Source of the DNA: Fragilaria crotonensis
Lineage: Eukaryota > Bacillariophyta > Fragilariophyceae > Fragilariales > Fragilariaceae
Direction: 5' to 3'
NCBI GenBank assembly: GCA_022925895.1
Contig: JAKSYS010000552.1
Coordinates: 1 to 42,228 of the forward strand
DNA: 42,228 nt
The notes below the pieces were generated by a model. That model saw nothing but the letters and a program-made list of their open reading frames with translations, made no database searches and had not been told where the DNA came from. Positions 1 through 10,619 of the stretch are shown here, piece after piece. A program made the position numbers and the translations under genes. Within the stretch, counting starts at the first letter, position 1. Every line of letters starts with the position of its first letter.

Positions 1-5
1 CTATG

Positions 6-509
6 TGTTGAGAATCCCAGATATCGTGAGCGCGGTACCACAGTACTTGCTCTGGTTATGGGGTGATAACTGCGGTTGTCAGGCCTTGACAAAATCTGTA
101 AAGTAAAAGTTATGAGTTTAGGTTCTAACTAAACTCCTCTTCCAGGTTCCCTTCTCTGTCTCTCCAGAACCTTCTTCTGTCTTCTTCCTTCCTTGTGTCT
201 CCTTCTTGTTCTTCCCAGTTCTTTTATAGTGGACTTCTGTCCAATCTCCTACATGTTTAATGTTTTCCTCCAACTTTCCATAGTTTTCGTCCTCCGATGG
301 AATCTTGGTTTGTTGGACTCTTTGGAAATCCGTAGATCGATTAATTTCGAATTCTTTATCCCAGTTCAGTCGTGCGTTCAATTCCGAGTTCACGTCTGAC
401 TCGAATCTGACATTCCGTCCAAACGTCGAATCTCTCTCAGCTTCGCCAACGACAGTATTTACTGTCTCACCGGTACTGGACTTATCCAGTAGCCTACTAT
501 CCTCGACAT
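6..509 (-). repeat. 3' LTR of the Copia element
   Basis: This 504-bp copy matches 5521-6024 at all but two positions. On the minus strand the repeat begins near TGTCGAGG and ends TCTCAACA, so TG...CA termini fit if the duplication is 6 bp (CATAGA) with one base lost off the window. A 5-bp duplication would move the LTR edge by one base. The last part of the Pol reading frame continues into this LTR and stops at 118. Confidence 0.95.
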
Positions 510-1045
510 CCTCCCTCCAACAATCCAGGGTTCCATCTCGTATGTTCTTCGCGTGTTTCGTATGTAATTTCTCAGGACAGTTCTTGTTCAATATGTCCGC
601 TGCATTCTCTTCCGATCGTATAAACTGCACGTTCAAATAACCGTTATCTTCCAGTTCACGGATAAAATGAGCACGTACATCGATATGCTTCGTTCTGGCT
701 CCGACATGTTGATTCTTGACCAAATAAATCGCTCCAAGATTATCCTCGTACACTTTTCCCATATGACGTTTCTCATCCGGTCTTCGTATGCCTTCGTCGA
801 GTAACATCATGATAAACTTGTTCTCGCATGCACCTCTCGCCAAACTGATATATTCCGCTTCGGTACTCGATAGTGTAACGACGTGTTGGGTCTTTGATTC
901 CCAATGTACCAACGTTCCACCTAACGTATGCAGTCCCGAAGATATACTCTTGCGATTGTCCGTATTCTTGGCATAGTCGGAATCCACCATAGAAATAGGT
1001 CGTAGTTCCTTGGGTCTTCTGTACGTGAGTCCCTCGTACGGTCGT
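118..1045 (-). pseudogene. Copia RNase H and C-terminal extension of Pol
   Basis: The frame contains the Copia RNase H hallmarks VDSDYAKNTDNRKS, TLSSTEAEYISLA and KHIDVRAHFIRE. The upstream RT frame joins it after restoring one G near 1031-1033. After RNase H the frame runs on for roughly 200 codons of charged, low-complexity sequence. The last 392 nt lie inside the 3' LTR, ending at 118. This overlap of pol with the LTR is unusual for Copia elements. Confidence 0.88.
509..518 (-). other. Probable polypurine tract next to the 3' LTR
   Basis: On the minus strand the bases just before the TGTCGAGG LTR start read GGAGGGAGGA, an all-purine run. This is the expected place and composition for the plus-strand DNA primer of an LTR retrotransposon. 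Confidence 0.7.
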
Positions 1046-2259
1046 ACTTGATATGACCGACCATTCTGTCCAATGCCTTCCAGTGATCCTCACCTGGGTT
1101 CGATAGGTGCTGTGCCAGTTCTCGAGCTGCGTTGGCCAAATCCGGTGCCAGTTTCGTAGTTAAATACATGATCTTTCCAACCATTGACCTGTAATCCGTC
1201 ATATTAACCGTAGGTCCTTCGTTTTTACTTAGGTACTTGTTCGGGTATCCGGGCGTGTCGTAGGTCTTGACTTCTTTACCAGTAATCTTCTCGTAGGTTT
1301 CCACGATTTCATCTTCAAGTTTGTTCATCTTCGCAGTGATAATGACATTTCCGTTTTCGTCCACGCTCCAATCGTACCATACTCCTAAGTGCTTCTTCAA
1401 CTTTCCGAGATCAGATATATTGAATCGTTCCTTAAGCTTCGTCTTGAATTCCTCAATCGCCTTCTTCGATCCAACCAAAATTACGTCATCCACATGCACA
1501 ACTGCCATGAGGGTCATATGCCCTTTCGTGTCTTTCCAGTAGTACATGCACGGATCAACCAGACTTTGAATCATATTCATGCTTCGTCAGGTACTTACGT
1601 AGTGTCTTCATAAAAAGTCTTGGGACATCCACTCCTCCATACATCGGACGAGTCAACATAATACAATAACGCCTCAATTCGTCTTCCGTTATATATCCCA
1701 ATTCAACAATACCTTCCGGCCACTCTGCAAATACTGGCTTGTCGTCTTCAAGTTCCGCGTTTAAGAACGCTGCTTCGATGTCAATCATCTCAATCGTCCA
1801 ACCTTCGTCTTGCCTGTACAGCGCGATAGTAATTGCGAGTCTGACCGTAGTATCCGTTGCAACAGGTGAAAATGACTCTGTATAGTCCACACCAGGTACC
1901 ATCACGTAGCCCTTCAGTACGATTCTGCTCTTGTACCGTAGTGTGCCGTCCTGTTCCTCCTTGATCTTGAAAATCCACTTAACAGGTATCGTTTTCGTCC
2001 GTTCAACTTGTCCCTTGAATTTCTTCCATGCGTCGCGTGATATGAAATTATTAATTTCGGACTTAGCAGACGGTATCCATTGCTTCTTCGGTCCGGTCAC
2101 AGCTGCACGAAATGTCTTAGGTTCGCCTGGGTCCGACGTAAGCATGGTATTAAATACCAGATGCGCAATTCGAGTTCTGCTTCTTGTACGCGTCCCGGGC
2201 TCGTCGTTTTCGATCACAACTGGACTCTCAATTCCAAGTTTTTTCAATTCTCTTTCCAA
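921..2259 (-). pseudogene. Copia reverse transcriptase segment of Pol
   Basis: The RVT_2 domain is clear. It shows PVKWIFKIKEE, YKSRIVLKGY, VDYTESFSPVA, the first catalytic Asp region in IDIEAAFLNAEL, and the VHVDDVILVG box carrying the paired Asp of the polymerase active site. A frame change near 1570 separates the palm start from the VDD half. The connection domain (KKHLGVWY) follows. The enzyme copies element RNA into cDNA inside the particle. Confidence 0.93.
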
Positions 2260-2822
2260 TGGTGTTGTCCTCTGTTTTGCTGTTCCTCGACCATTTCTTC
2301 GGCATTCTCGATGATTGTTTGTTCTGTAGGCAACTCCACGATTCGCTCTTCAACGCTGTCGCCTTTTTCGCAATATGATGACGTCTTCGTCGTCATCGGA
2401 GTCGGAATCGAAAAGAATTGATGTTGGGGGCACGTCCATTTTCGTTTCGTTCTCGTCGTGTACCTCGTCTTCTTTCGTTCTCTCGCTCAATCATCGACTC
2501 TATCCTCCCTGCTGAAGACATGGGAGTTTCAGCCGGTTGCAATGCAGTTATGGTCGCGATTTCCTCATCATACTCTGGAATGAGATGAATTTGGGGAGTC
2601 AATTCCTCTTCATCTGCCGCCAATTCAGCTTCCACCTCTTCCAGATCTTCGCCTAGGACCATCTGACGGTCAAAGGCATCGTCCATTGTCAATCTGATGT
2701 CATTTTCAGCCTTTGTCAAGTCAGCCCATGCATGAATATCTCTTGTTTCAACAATTTTCCACTGTAGGGATTGTACATCCTGTACACATCTCTTGCATGG
2801 TTCTCAGCATAGCCAACCATGA

Positions 2823-3831
2823 TCATTTTGGTGGCCTTGAACTTCCCCTCATTGTCCCTCTGTTTGTAACATAGCCAATTCGGCCATACTCCACTGTGCT
2901 ACCGTATATCGTGCACGGGGTACCGTAGAACAGTTCGTCTGGGGTACTGTACTGCGGGTATTGGGTAGTGTATTCCCGAGTACCGCCGCAGTCTTCGTCG
3001 CTTCCGCCCACAGTTTTCCTTGTAGAAATTTGGTCCATCCTGCAGACAGCATCATAGCCAGTGCTCTGTTGGCGTCTCGTGCAAACATGCGTTCAACAAC
3101 TCCGTTATGCTGTGGTGTGTGCGGTGCCGTATACTCCATCTTGATATTGTACTGTCCTTCGCACATCTTCTTTAAATCCGAAATGTGTTCTCCGGCATTG
3201 TCGCATCGGACGTACTTCACTTCAATACCAGCCGCCTTCAATTTGTCCAGAAGTTCTTGAAGGTGCGCTTTATCCCACTCTTCTTAGCGCCGTAAAAGTC
3301 CCACGACTTCGTTTTGTCGTCGACAATCTTGAACCAGTATCGTGATCCCGCAACCGTCTCGTTGTATGGACCACTCGTATCCATATATAGGCGTTCGCCA
3401 CGTTCTTCAGCCTCGGTCGTCGTGATCTTATTGGTTCGTTTCTGCGTAGCTTTCGCACGTGCACATCCATCGCACACAGCCCACTCCCGTAGGTTTGATA
3501 CCAAGCGTTTTAAGCAAGCTCCGAACCACTTTTTCCGTCGCATGTCCAAATTTTCGATGCGCCTCATTGATGTCCATGGCTTCATTCTTCTCGTTCTCGA
3601 TGGTTTCGTCGCCTCGTTTCGCAATTCCTTCGGCATTAAAGCTTCTCTTTCAAACGAAACTCGTCGCGCTTTCAGATAAGTCATCCCGTCTGTTTCCTTT
3701 TCAAATTTCATCGTGTCACCAGATGGGTTCTTGAGCTCAGATTCGTCTTTCCTGCTCACAAACTCGTTCCCATTCTCATTCAAACGTCCCACACTGATCA
3801 GGTTTCGAGCGAAGTCGGGGATAACCATCAC
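2823..3831 (-). pseudogene. Copia integrase segment of Pol
   Basis: The GAG-pre-integrase region starts near 3831 (NLISVGRL), followed by a zinc-binding end (CDGCARAK) and the catalytic core. Core acidic residues are visible in LYMDTSGPY, VRCDNAGEH and HNGVVERMF, matching the D,D,E triad. The C-terminal part (DELFYGTPCTIYG) is read in another frame. The switch near 2941-2944 fits one lost base in a C run (minus strand). This enzyme joins element cDNA to host DNA. Confidence 0.88.
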
Positions 3832-4123
3832 TTCGCAAAATCATCCGCTTATTGGAGTGTTTTTGCTCCAAACATAGATCTCCAATAGCTGTAGCTTTTA
3901 GGGTCTCATTGCTCCCAACTCTGACATGCTCTCCATCCAAAGTAGCCTTCAAATTAAACATGTTGTTGGTGGTCTTGGCAACATGAGTAGTGGCGCCCGA
4001 ATCCATCAACCAGTTCTCAAAACCATCTTCATCATGGTCAGCAACAAACTTAGTTTTGCTGGAATTCGCCATGAAAACTTCTTCGTCCCACTTCCAATTA
4101 CTTAGGCCTCGCGGGGTGTCCAT
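3776..4123 (-). pseudogene. Copia aspartic protease segment of Pol
   Basis: The frame carries WLMDSGATTHVAK, the DSG/DTG active-site motif of retrotransposon aspartic proteases, at about 3980-4012. Retrotransposon protease works as a homodimer and cuts the Gag-Pol polyprotein. The segment lies between gag and integrase, as expected. It is open only locally; the frame changes again before the integrase domain. Confidence 0.85.
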
Positions 4124-4253
4124 GCGGTATTCAGTCGTGTCGGATTCCTTTTTCTTGTCTTTTCGTCGTCGTTCCAGAAATCGTCTTCGTCATCGTCGTC
4201 ATTGTCTTCGTGATTGCTTTCGTCATCGCTCGTTTCACACATATCAGCCCAAC

Positions 4254-5472
4254 TCACGGGCTTTTGATCCTTCGGAGATCTTCTTCGAGTTCGGCGTCGT
4301 TCTTTTCAATCCCATCGTAGTATTGACCAATTAATTCTTCTTCCGGTTCCGATACGTCGAGGGCAGTAATCGTCTCGGCAAATTTCTTGTACTTGCGATC
4401 CAACTCCGTATCAGGTTTACGTTTCCTGTTATCGTTCGCGATGTCGTTGAGAATCTCCAAGCTTGTCCAGATCGATGTCGTTTTGTACCATTGGTTCCTC
4501 CCTGTTTCTCGTTTCGTGAATAGCCATTCCGACAAACATTCCCGAGTCGTTTCCTTGAGTTTTGCAGTGCTGCGCTCGGTGCCCAACTTGGCCACATTTG
4601 TAACATTTTCCCGAAAACGAATTTTGCACTCCATTGCCATTCTTGACATTGCCTCCATTTCTCTTCATTGCTCTTGCAGTCTCGTGCCTTGTGCCCTTGT
4701 TTTCCACACTTACACTTCCCTTTAAACTGCCTCCAGCTGTTTCGTCCGCCGGTCGTCGTGAGCGCCAAATGCTTCTGATTTCGTTCGCCTCCTTTTTCGT
4801 CTCTCTTTTCTTGAATTCGTCCCTTAAACGGCTCAATGAACATCTGATAGTGCCCTGTGATCTCCTCAACGAAGTCTTGATGGTCCATACCTCACGCCCA
4901 ATCTTGCCGTTCAACGAAGTGATGACGGCCTCGTATCGTCGTTTTGGCAAACGTGCCAAAATTGTTGCTTGCATCTGTTCTTGGCTTCTCATGGTTCCAT
5001 TTTCACACTTACCAACCTCTCTGTTCAACCTTTCGAGCTCCAATATCCACATGTGCGGGTCCTCCATGTCATTCTTCATGTAACACTTCTCCAGCTGCGT
5101 AGTCGCCTTCACAAGGTCTTTCGTCTTCTTCGAATCGTAGCGACTTTTCAACGCTTTCCACATGTCGTTCGCCGTCTCTTCGGCCTCAATAATCGCAAAT
5201 GCGTCGCCCTGGCATGACATAATCAAAAATTGCGAGCATCGTTGTTCCACTTCTGCGCTTGTTCTTCCTCTCTTGTCAACTCCACAGCCCCTGGGCTTGG
5301 CAGCTTCAACTTTTCCAGCAGGCCCCTCTCAAAGCCTTTGGACGCAGCAAACACTTCTGCCTTCTTGAAGAACTCTCGCGGTTCCATACCGCCCTTCGTC
5401 TTGTCATTTCCCAAAGGGAATGACCTTGATCGTCTCGAGCGGACTCGACTTCATCGTCGCTTCGCTCGCCAT
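4254..5472 (-). pseudogene. Copia gag (capsid/nucleocapsid), frame-broken
   Basis: The first ATG after the 5' LTR is at 5472 (MASEATMK). The product can be followed through several frames: a segment from about 5414 (GNDKTKGG), a second from 5250 with the helical capsid-like region (MWKALKSRYDSKKT), and a third from 4888. Two retroviral-type zinc knuckles follow. CYKCGQVGHRAQHC (about 4557-4615) is a perfect CX2CX4HX4C. CKCGKQGHKARDC (about 4676-4716) has only one residue between its first two cysteines. Gag packages the element RNA into cytoplasmic particles. Breaks near 5425, 5243 and 4885 prevent one continuous Gag as written. Confidence 0.85.
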
Positions 5473-5506
5473 CGTCGTCGTCGTTAGATCTTAACTCAAA
5501 AACAAT

Positions 5507-5520
5507 CGTTTTATAAAACG
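5507..5520. other. 14-bp perfect palindrome where the primer-binding site is expected
   Basis: CGTTTTATAAAACG is its own reverse complement and directly abuts the internal edge of the 5' LTR. This is where the minus-strand DNA primer-binding site should lie. I could not match it to a tRNA 3' end or to the common initiator-Met half-tRNA site by eye. Confidence 0.55.
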
Positions 5521-6024
5521 TGTTGAGAATCCCAGATATCGTGAGCGCGGTACCACAGTACTTGCTCTGGTTATGGGGTGATAACTGCGGTTGTCAGGCC
5601 TTGACAAAATCTGTAAAGTAAAAGTTATGAGTTTAAGTTCTAACTAAACTCCTCTTCCAGGTTCCCTTCTCTGTCTCTCCAGAACCTTCTTCTGTCTTCT
5701 TCCTTCCTTGTGTCTCCTTCTTGTTCTTCCCAGTTCTTTTATAGTGGACTTCTGTCCAATCTCCTACATGTTTAATGTTTTCCTCTAACTTTCCATAGTT
5801 TTCGTCCTCCGATGGAATCTTGGTTTGTTGGACTCTTTGGAAATCCGTAGATCGATTAATTTCGAATTCTTTATCCCAGTTCAGTCGTGCGTTCAATTCC
5901 GAGTTCACGTCTGACTCGAATCTGACATTCCGTCCAAACGTCGAATCTCTCTCAGCTTCGCCAACGACAGTATTTACTGTCTCACCGGTACTGGACTTAT
6001 CCAGTAGCCTACTATCCTCGACAT
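5521..6024 (-). repeat. 5' LTR of the Copia element
   Basis: This is the partner of the repeat at 6-509, at a constant offset of 5515 bases. Because the element reads leftwards, this right-hand copy is the promoter-bearing 5' LTR. It contains the same partial open frame (5633-5908, minus) that forms the Pol C-terminus in the other LTR, here without an upstream pol. Confidence 0.95.
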
Positions 6025-6029
6025 CTATG
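6025..6029. repeat. Target-site duplication of the Copia insertion (other copy at 1-5)
   Basis: CTATG directly follows the 5' LTR and also precedes the 3' LTR at positions 1-5. A preceding T at 6024 may make it 6 bp; the matching base would lie just outside the window. Short direct duplications are the normal product of Copia integrase, so this supports insertion as one unit. Confidence 0.8.
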
Positions 6030-6777
6030 AAGGAACTATATGGGAATACATACTCTTTCCCGACAAGAAGGGGTATTCAAACAAGCTCTACTAAAACAAG
6101 CAGGGATATTTTACCTGCACAGCGATGGCATAATGTTTAATGCGCTGCTGCTCATCGGAATCCCCGCCACATAGAAGCGAAGTGGCTGGATCTGACCTCA
6201 TCATCAGGAAGCGTATAGAGAGGGTCTCACGTGTGTTCCTTATGCAGGTGATGCTGGTCGATGTCCACGGACTTGGGATGCCTATTAAATCTCAAATTAA
6301 TGATGGTTTGTGCTCGGATGTGCTTCCATTTCCTGTCACATAATTAAATTGTCTCCCGCTCAAAGCGCAGTCTGCAGTCCATGACCTACGCTCTAGACCT
6401 GCCTGCCTCAAAAAGAATACGTACTCGACACGGCGCTCGATGGCACTCATCATGGGCGACAGATTTGCAGCGATTATGTAGGCGCATTTGCAAAGACATC
6501 AGCAGCATCCTTAACACGAAGTGCACAGGAAACATTCCTTCATAATTCCCTCAATCAAGCTCCTGAACCAAGTAGGAAATAACGTTGCCATCCCAGGTGC
6601 GATTAATATCGGCGAAGCCAAAAACTCTAAACTAGTAGGACGGTCAGATATATCTCAGCATTGCGGGTGCATCATGTCAGAATACGCATCATATCGATTG
6701 ACTGTCGCCAATGGGGAAGAATTTGGACAGCTCTTTCTTTTCAAACGTGAAAAGCGCACCATCTCCTGACGAGATTT
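6030..6777. other. Unassigned sequence, possibly a decayed gene
   Basis: This 750-bp stretch lies between the Copia insertion and the stop of the PHD gene. Short plus-strand open frames occur (6140-6343, 6521-6769), and neighbouring frames carry protein-like stretches broken by many stops. None shows a motif I recognise. It may be the remains of the gene or transposon into which the Copia element inserted. It lacks the GTAC-rich vocabulary of the other spacers. Confidence 0.4.
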
Positions 6778-9700
6778 TCATGGTTTCGGCACATCAGCTG
6801 GGGCCACAGCTGAGGGCATAACTTCAGGTGCGTTTGGCGTTAATTTCACCTCGGGCTCGGATGCTTTCTGGTCAGGAGGAGGAACAACCACGGGGGGTTT
6901 GGAAGGAGCGGCCTCGAGTGCAGCGACGCCAAGGGCCGTAGTTGAGGAGGATGGTGTCGCCGACACACCTGTGTTTGATGATGTAGCGGCTGGGGGAGGA
7001 GAAATCACTTGACTTGGCTGAGGATTACTCCGAATCGACCTCAAGTGTTCCTCTTGATCCATGGCTGGAACAACAACATCGACTTCTCCCTTTTCTTTGA
7101 CAAGCACCTCAAGAGTAGCAAGCTGTTCTTCCAAGAATCGCGAATGATCGTCCAATCGCTCTCGCATTCGAATAAGATGTTCAACCTTTCCACGTGAGCA
7201 ATAATCCTGTGGAAGGAAACGACACGTCGTCAGTTCAGTGATGCTGTCGACAACCAACCATCCAAAGTTATAGTACTTACCATAAGGATTTGAATGTATT
7301 TATTTGGGATAACTTGTGCACCGAACTTTCTCGAGATTTGCATGCATTCTCGCGCGCCAGGCTTACGACGTGGCACTCTTGATGGTTTGGGTGGTTCATC
7401 CTCGGGCTGCGGCACCGGTGGCGCAGTTATGACGGGATTAGCAGCCGAGGAAACAGGAGTGGTGTCTGCCTTTGCCAGAACTGACGCCACAGTTTGATTT
7501 GGTTGTGCACTTTTTACCGCCGGCTCCTTTAATTCCTGCACAACAGGGAGCACTGGAGGAGCAGGTTGCGTTTCAACGGGACTCGCTTCGACGCCCTTCG
7601 CCTTTTCAGGTGGAACAATTGTAGGAAGAGGAGTTGCATCAATATCTACACCTGGTAAATCGACAGGCACAGTAGCTTGCTCGAGAGGTGTTACATTCGA
7701 CGATATCTGTGGCGGTATCAATTCTGGCCTGGGATCTGCAGCGCCCTGATCAAACTCCATGGGGACATCAGCTTCCGATATGATTGCCGTTTCCGTTGTC
7801 ACCGGCTCAACGATCGATGACTTCGTGGAAGACATCGAGCTCATCAACAAACTTTGTGCTTTGGCAGCCTTCAAATGTTGCTCGCCTTCATCAATCTCAT
7901 CGTGGAACTTACTCTGTCTCACCATTCTTCCACTTCTACTCCTTTGTATCAGACGCGCCGGGGACGGAGAAACGTCGTCACTTTCCTCCATGTCCTTGTC
8001 GTCGACGGCTTCATCGTCCTTTGTTTCCACATTCTCTGTTTTGATTCGGGTAGCGGGTCTCGATGTTGCGTCAGTTGGTGAACGTGGTCGCTTCGTCGGA
8101 CGACCTCGTCGCGACGATGCAACATCCTCGACTTTGGTTGGCGATAGACTTTTCTTCGGTCTTCCTGGTCCACGAGAGCTATCGGGACGGGATGCACTCG
8201 TACCACGACCAGGCGGTCGACCTGGGCCGCTGCGTTTGACGTCGGCAGATGGAGGCGACTTGGTTGCAGCAACTCCTTTGGCAGAATCAACCTTAGCCAC
8301 ACGACTGGGCGCAGGAGGTCGACCAGGCCCTTTTCGCTTCTCGGGCGAAGGTTCAGTTCGGGGTGTTGGTGGCCTTCCAACTGGCCTCTTTTCCGGTGGC
8401 GTTATCTTGGCTTTGGGACGATCATTGTTGGGAGGGCGACCAGGTCCCCGACGTTTCTCGGGAGACTTGCTCGGCGACCCGCGCTGTGACGAAACAACTC
8501 TGGAAGGCCTAATAGGCTCACCTTTACCCCTCGTCGCCGCTGGCGTCGCAGTTGTGTCTTTCGAGCGGCAGGTCGGACAGAACCACGTGCGAGTCTTGGG
8601 TACATTGTTGAGAGGGGGCTTCAGACAAGTCATGTGATACTCGTCGTCACATTGATCACAGAGTAGCACCTTCGCCTGGAAAGAATGACGCAAGGTAAGA
8701 TAAAGTCGATTATGACAGACTCGAGCTGCGATAAAAAGCGCTTACCCCGTCGTGCTTTCCGAAACAAACGCGGCATGCACAAAAGCAACACACTGGAATG
8801 GATGGGTCGTCGTTACAGAATGTGCACCAAATCGGTCCTGCATCGTCATCCTCCGCGGTGCCGTCATTTTTTCTCTTTCGAGGAGTTTCCTTGATGCTGC
8901 CTTCTTCCGTCGCTTCCATCTTTCTGTTGGTGCCGTCCTTCTCGTCGGCATCCGATCCTTCTACACTTTCGGAGACTCCCTTTTCCGATTGACTCAGGTT
9001 TTTCCACTCAAAAACTCCATCTGACTGCCATTCCGAGGCTGGGCAAGTTTGAGGGTTGTAAAGAATGGGCTGCCGCCGTGATCTTCTGACACGCCGGGTC
9101 CCTGATTCGGCAGGCTCTTCACTCTCGTTTCCTTCTGATGAAAGCGTTCGCTTATTGGAAGGGGAAGGACCGTCGAGCACAGAGTCCTCACTTTTTGCAG
9201 CCTTCCTATCCGCGTCATTTTGGGTCGTGGCATCTGCGTCCATGTTGGTTTCGTCCTCGTCGGCGGGCGTGGCTGCGATCTTGGCAGCATCATTTGCATC
9301 CTCCCCTGATGATCGCTCACCTTCTTCCATTTCATCATCACCAGCTTCGCCTCCAGTGTCCTCATTGTCTTCATCTTCCTCTCCACAATCGTTATCATCG
9401 TCATCTTTACTGGTACTCCCACCATCACCATCATCCTTCTCCAGTTCATTATCCTCTTGATTGTCGTCATCCTCTTCATTATCGTCACTGCCTCGGTTCA
9501 TTTCTTTCCGGAGTCGCGCCATTTGTCGGACGGCAGCTGCCGCGCGGCGTCGTGTTCGCGCCTCGCGTTTGTGTCCCGTCACACCCGAGGCAATGCAAAA
9601 GGAGCAGCTCCAACGATCATTTTTGGGCACCTTGGTCAATTTGGGCCGTGTGCATCCGAGATGAAACACCAGATTGCACGTACTGCAACACAACAAATCA

Positions 9701-10227
9701 CCACCCTCGTTGCAGAGTTCACACAAGTCATTATGTTGATCGAGAAATTCTTGAGAATCCATGGAAAGCTCGTCATTGTCATCATTCTCGTCATCCTTTT
9801 TGGTGGATTTCTTGTTGTTGTCGTTTTCGTCGTTCTTGTTTTCATCATCCTCAGTGTTCAGTTGCAACACGTGTTCATAAAAATTGATGGCATGTTCGGC
9901 ATTACTCTTTCGCCCCGGTCCGGTGCGTTTTGTTTCTCCACTGTTTTCGTTTCGCATGTCCAAGATAGAAGAAAGAAAGCATGACGGTGAGTTTGTGTGT
10001 CGTGTCAGTGAGAGGGGGACGTGCTCGCATCGTTTCGGATCGTCAGCCAGTCTTGTGTTTTTTAGAGTGTGGAAAACTTACATGGTCTCGTTCAGTGCAG
10101 CGAGAGTTTGTTCAATAATCTGCTTGCGTCGAGCTGTACTTCCTCCCAAACTTTTCAATAGAGCAGCGGCCTTGGCATCCCATTGCGAAGGATGAGGGGC
10201 CGAGCGAAGGTATTTGCGAGACACCAT
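6778..10227 (-). CDS. Double PHD-finger, AT-hook chromatin protein (4 exons)
   Basis: Exons are 10227-10082, 9940-8746, 8675-7281 and 7206-6778. The introns (9941-10081, 8676-8745, 7207-7280) all begin GT, end AG and keep frame, giving about 1054 residues. PHD1 (about residues 119-165) is a textbook C4HC3 finger starting CELCNEGGDLLC. PHD2 (about 421-484) spans the second intron: CRVCFGKHDG joins AKVLLCDQC, and an extra CTFC/CCFC pair precedes it. Very acidic D/E tracts lie between the fingers. About six GRP-core AT-hooks (for example RGPGRPP, RRGRPTK) fill roughly residues 500-640. A short coiled-coil-like helix (HLIRMRERLDDHSRFLEEQL) sits near the C-terminus. PHD fingers read histone H3 tails and AT-hooks bind A/T-rich minor groove, so a nuclear histone-reader or remodelling subunit is likely. 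No catalytic domain is visible. Confidence 0.9.
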
Positions 10228-10619
10228 GGTCGTGAGGGTCGTCTGGTCCACCTTATGACATTTGTCTTCTGGAGTGTACAGCTACAAGTACTGTAGTATG
10301 TAGTCTTTGTGGATACTGTCGTAACGTACTGGTTATGGTATTCACCGTACACTGTGCTCCAGTGGACTGTCCTTCGTCATACTGTCTACCGTAGATCCAC
10401 TTCTGACTCCTATCGAAGCATTGCTACTGTACGGCTACGACGGTAGTATGCATAATGCTTCATCACGATGCACGATTTATCACCAAGGCTTGACTGACAC
10501 GATACACTCTGACCGCACCAACTTTCGACTTGCCTTCGCATTTTGGTTTTTGTCAAGTCTCCATTGTCCGGTAACCAGTCACTATCCGAACTTTCCCCGT
10601 GTTCACAGTTCTGCCCAAC
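10228..10619. other. Spacer between divergent PHD and DinB-like genes, GTAC-rich
   Basis: No gene is evident. The segment 10270-10450 is rich in TACTGT, GTACTG and GTAGTA-type words (for example AAGTACTGTAGTATG). As both flanking genes read outwards, it must hold both promoters; I see no convincing TATA box. Confidence 0.6.

Larger units (their letters stand above)
6..6024 (-). mobile_element. Full-length Copia-type LTR retrotransposon, minus strand
   Basis: A 6.0-kb element is bounded by two 504-bp direct repeats and flanked by CTATG on both sides (1-5 and 6025-6029). Read on the minus strand the order is 5' LTR, gag with zinc knuckles, protease (DSGAT), integrase, reverse transcriptase, RNase H, 3' LTR. 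Integrase before reverse transcriptase is the Copia (Pseudoviridae) order, as in the diatom CoDi lineages. The LTRs differ at only two positions (121 versus 5636; 271 versus 5786), so insertion looks recent. The coding region nevertheless changes frame repeatedly, near 1031, 2941, 4885 and 5243 among others. Most changes act as one missing base, so the copy is either defective and mobilised in trans, or its sequence carries homopolymer undercalls. Confidence 0.95.

Noticed and set aside
7759-8637. 292-codon plus-strand open frame
   Set aside because: It lies antisense to the AT-hook exon of the PHD gene, mirrors its GRP repeats and has no motif of its own.
9138-9887. 249-codon plus-strand open frame rich in His
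   Set aside because: It is the complement of the acidic D/E tracts of the PHD gene; composition explains its length.
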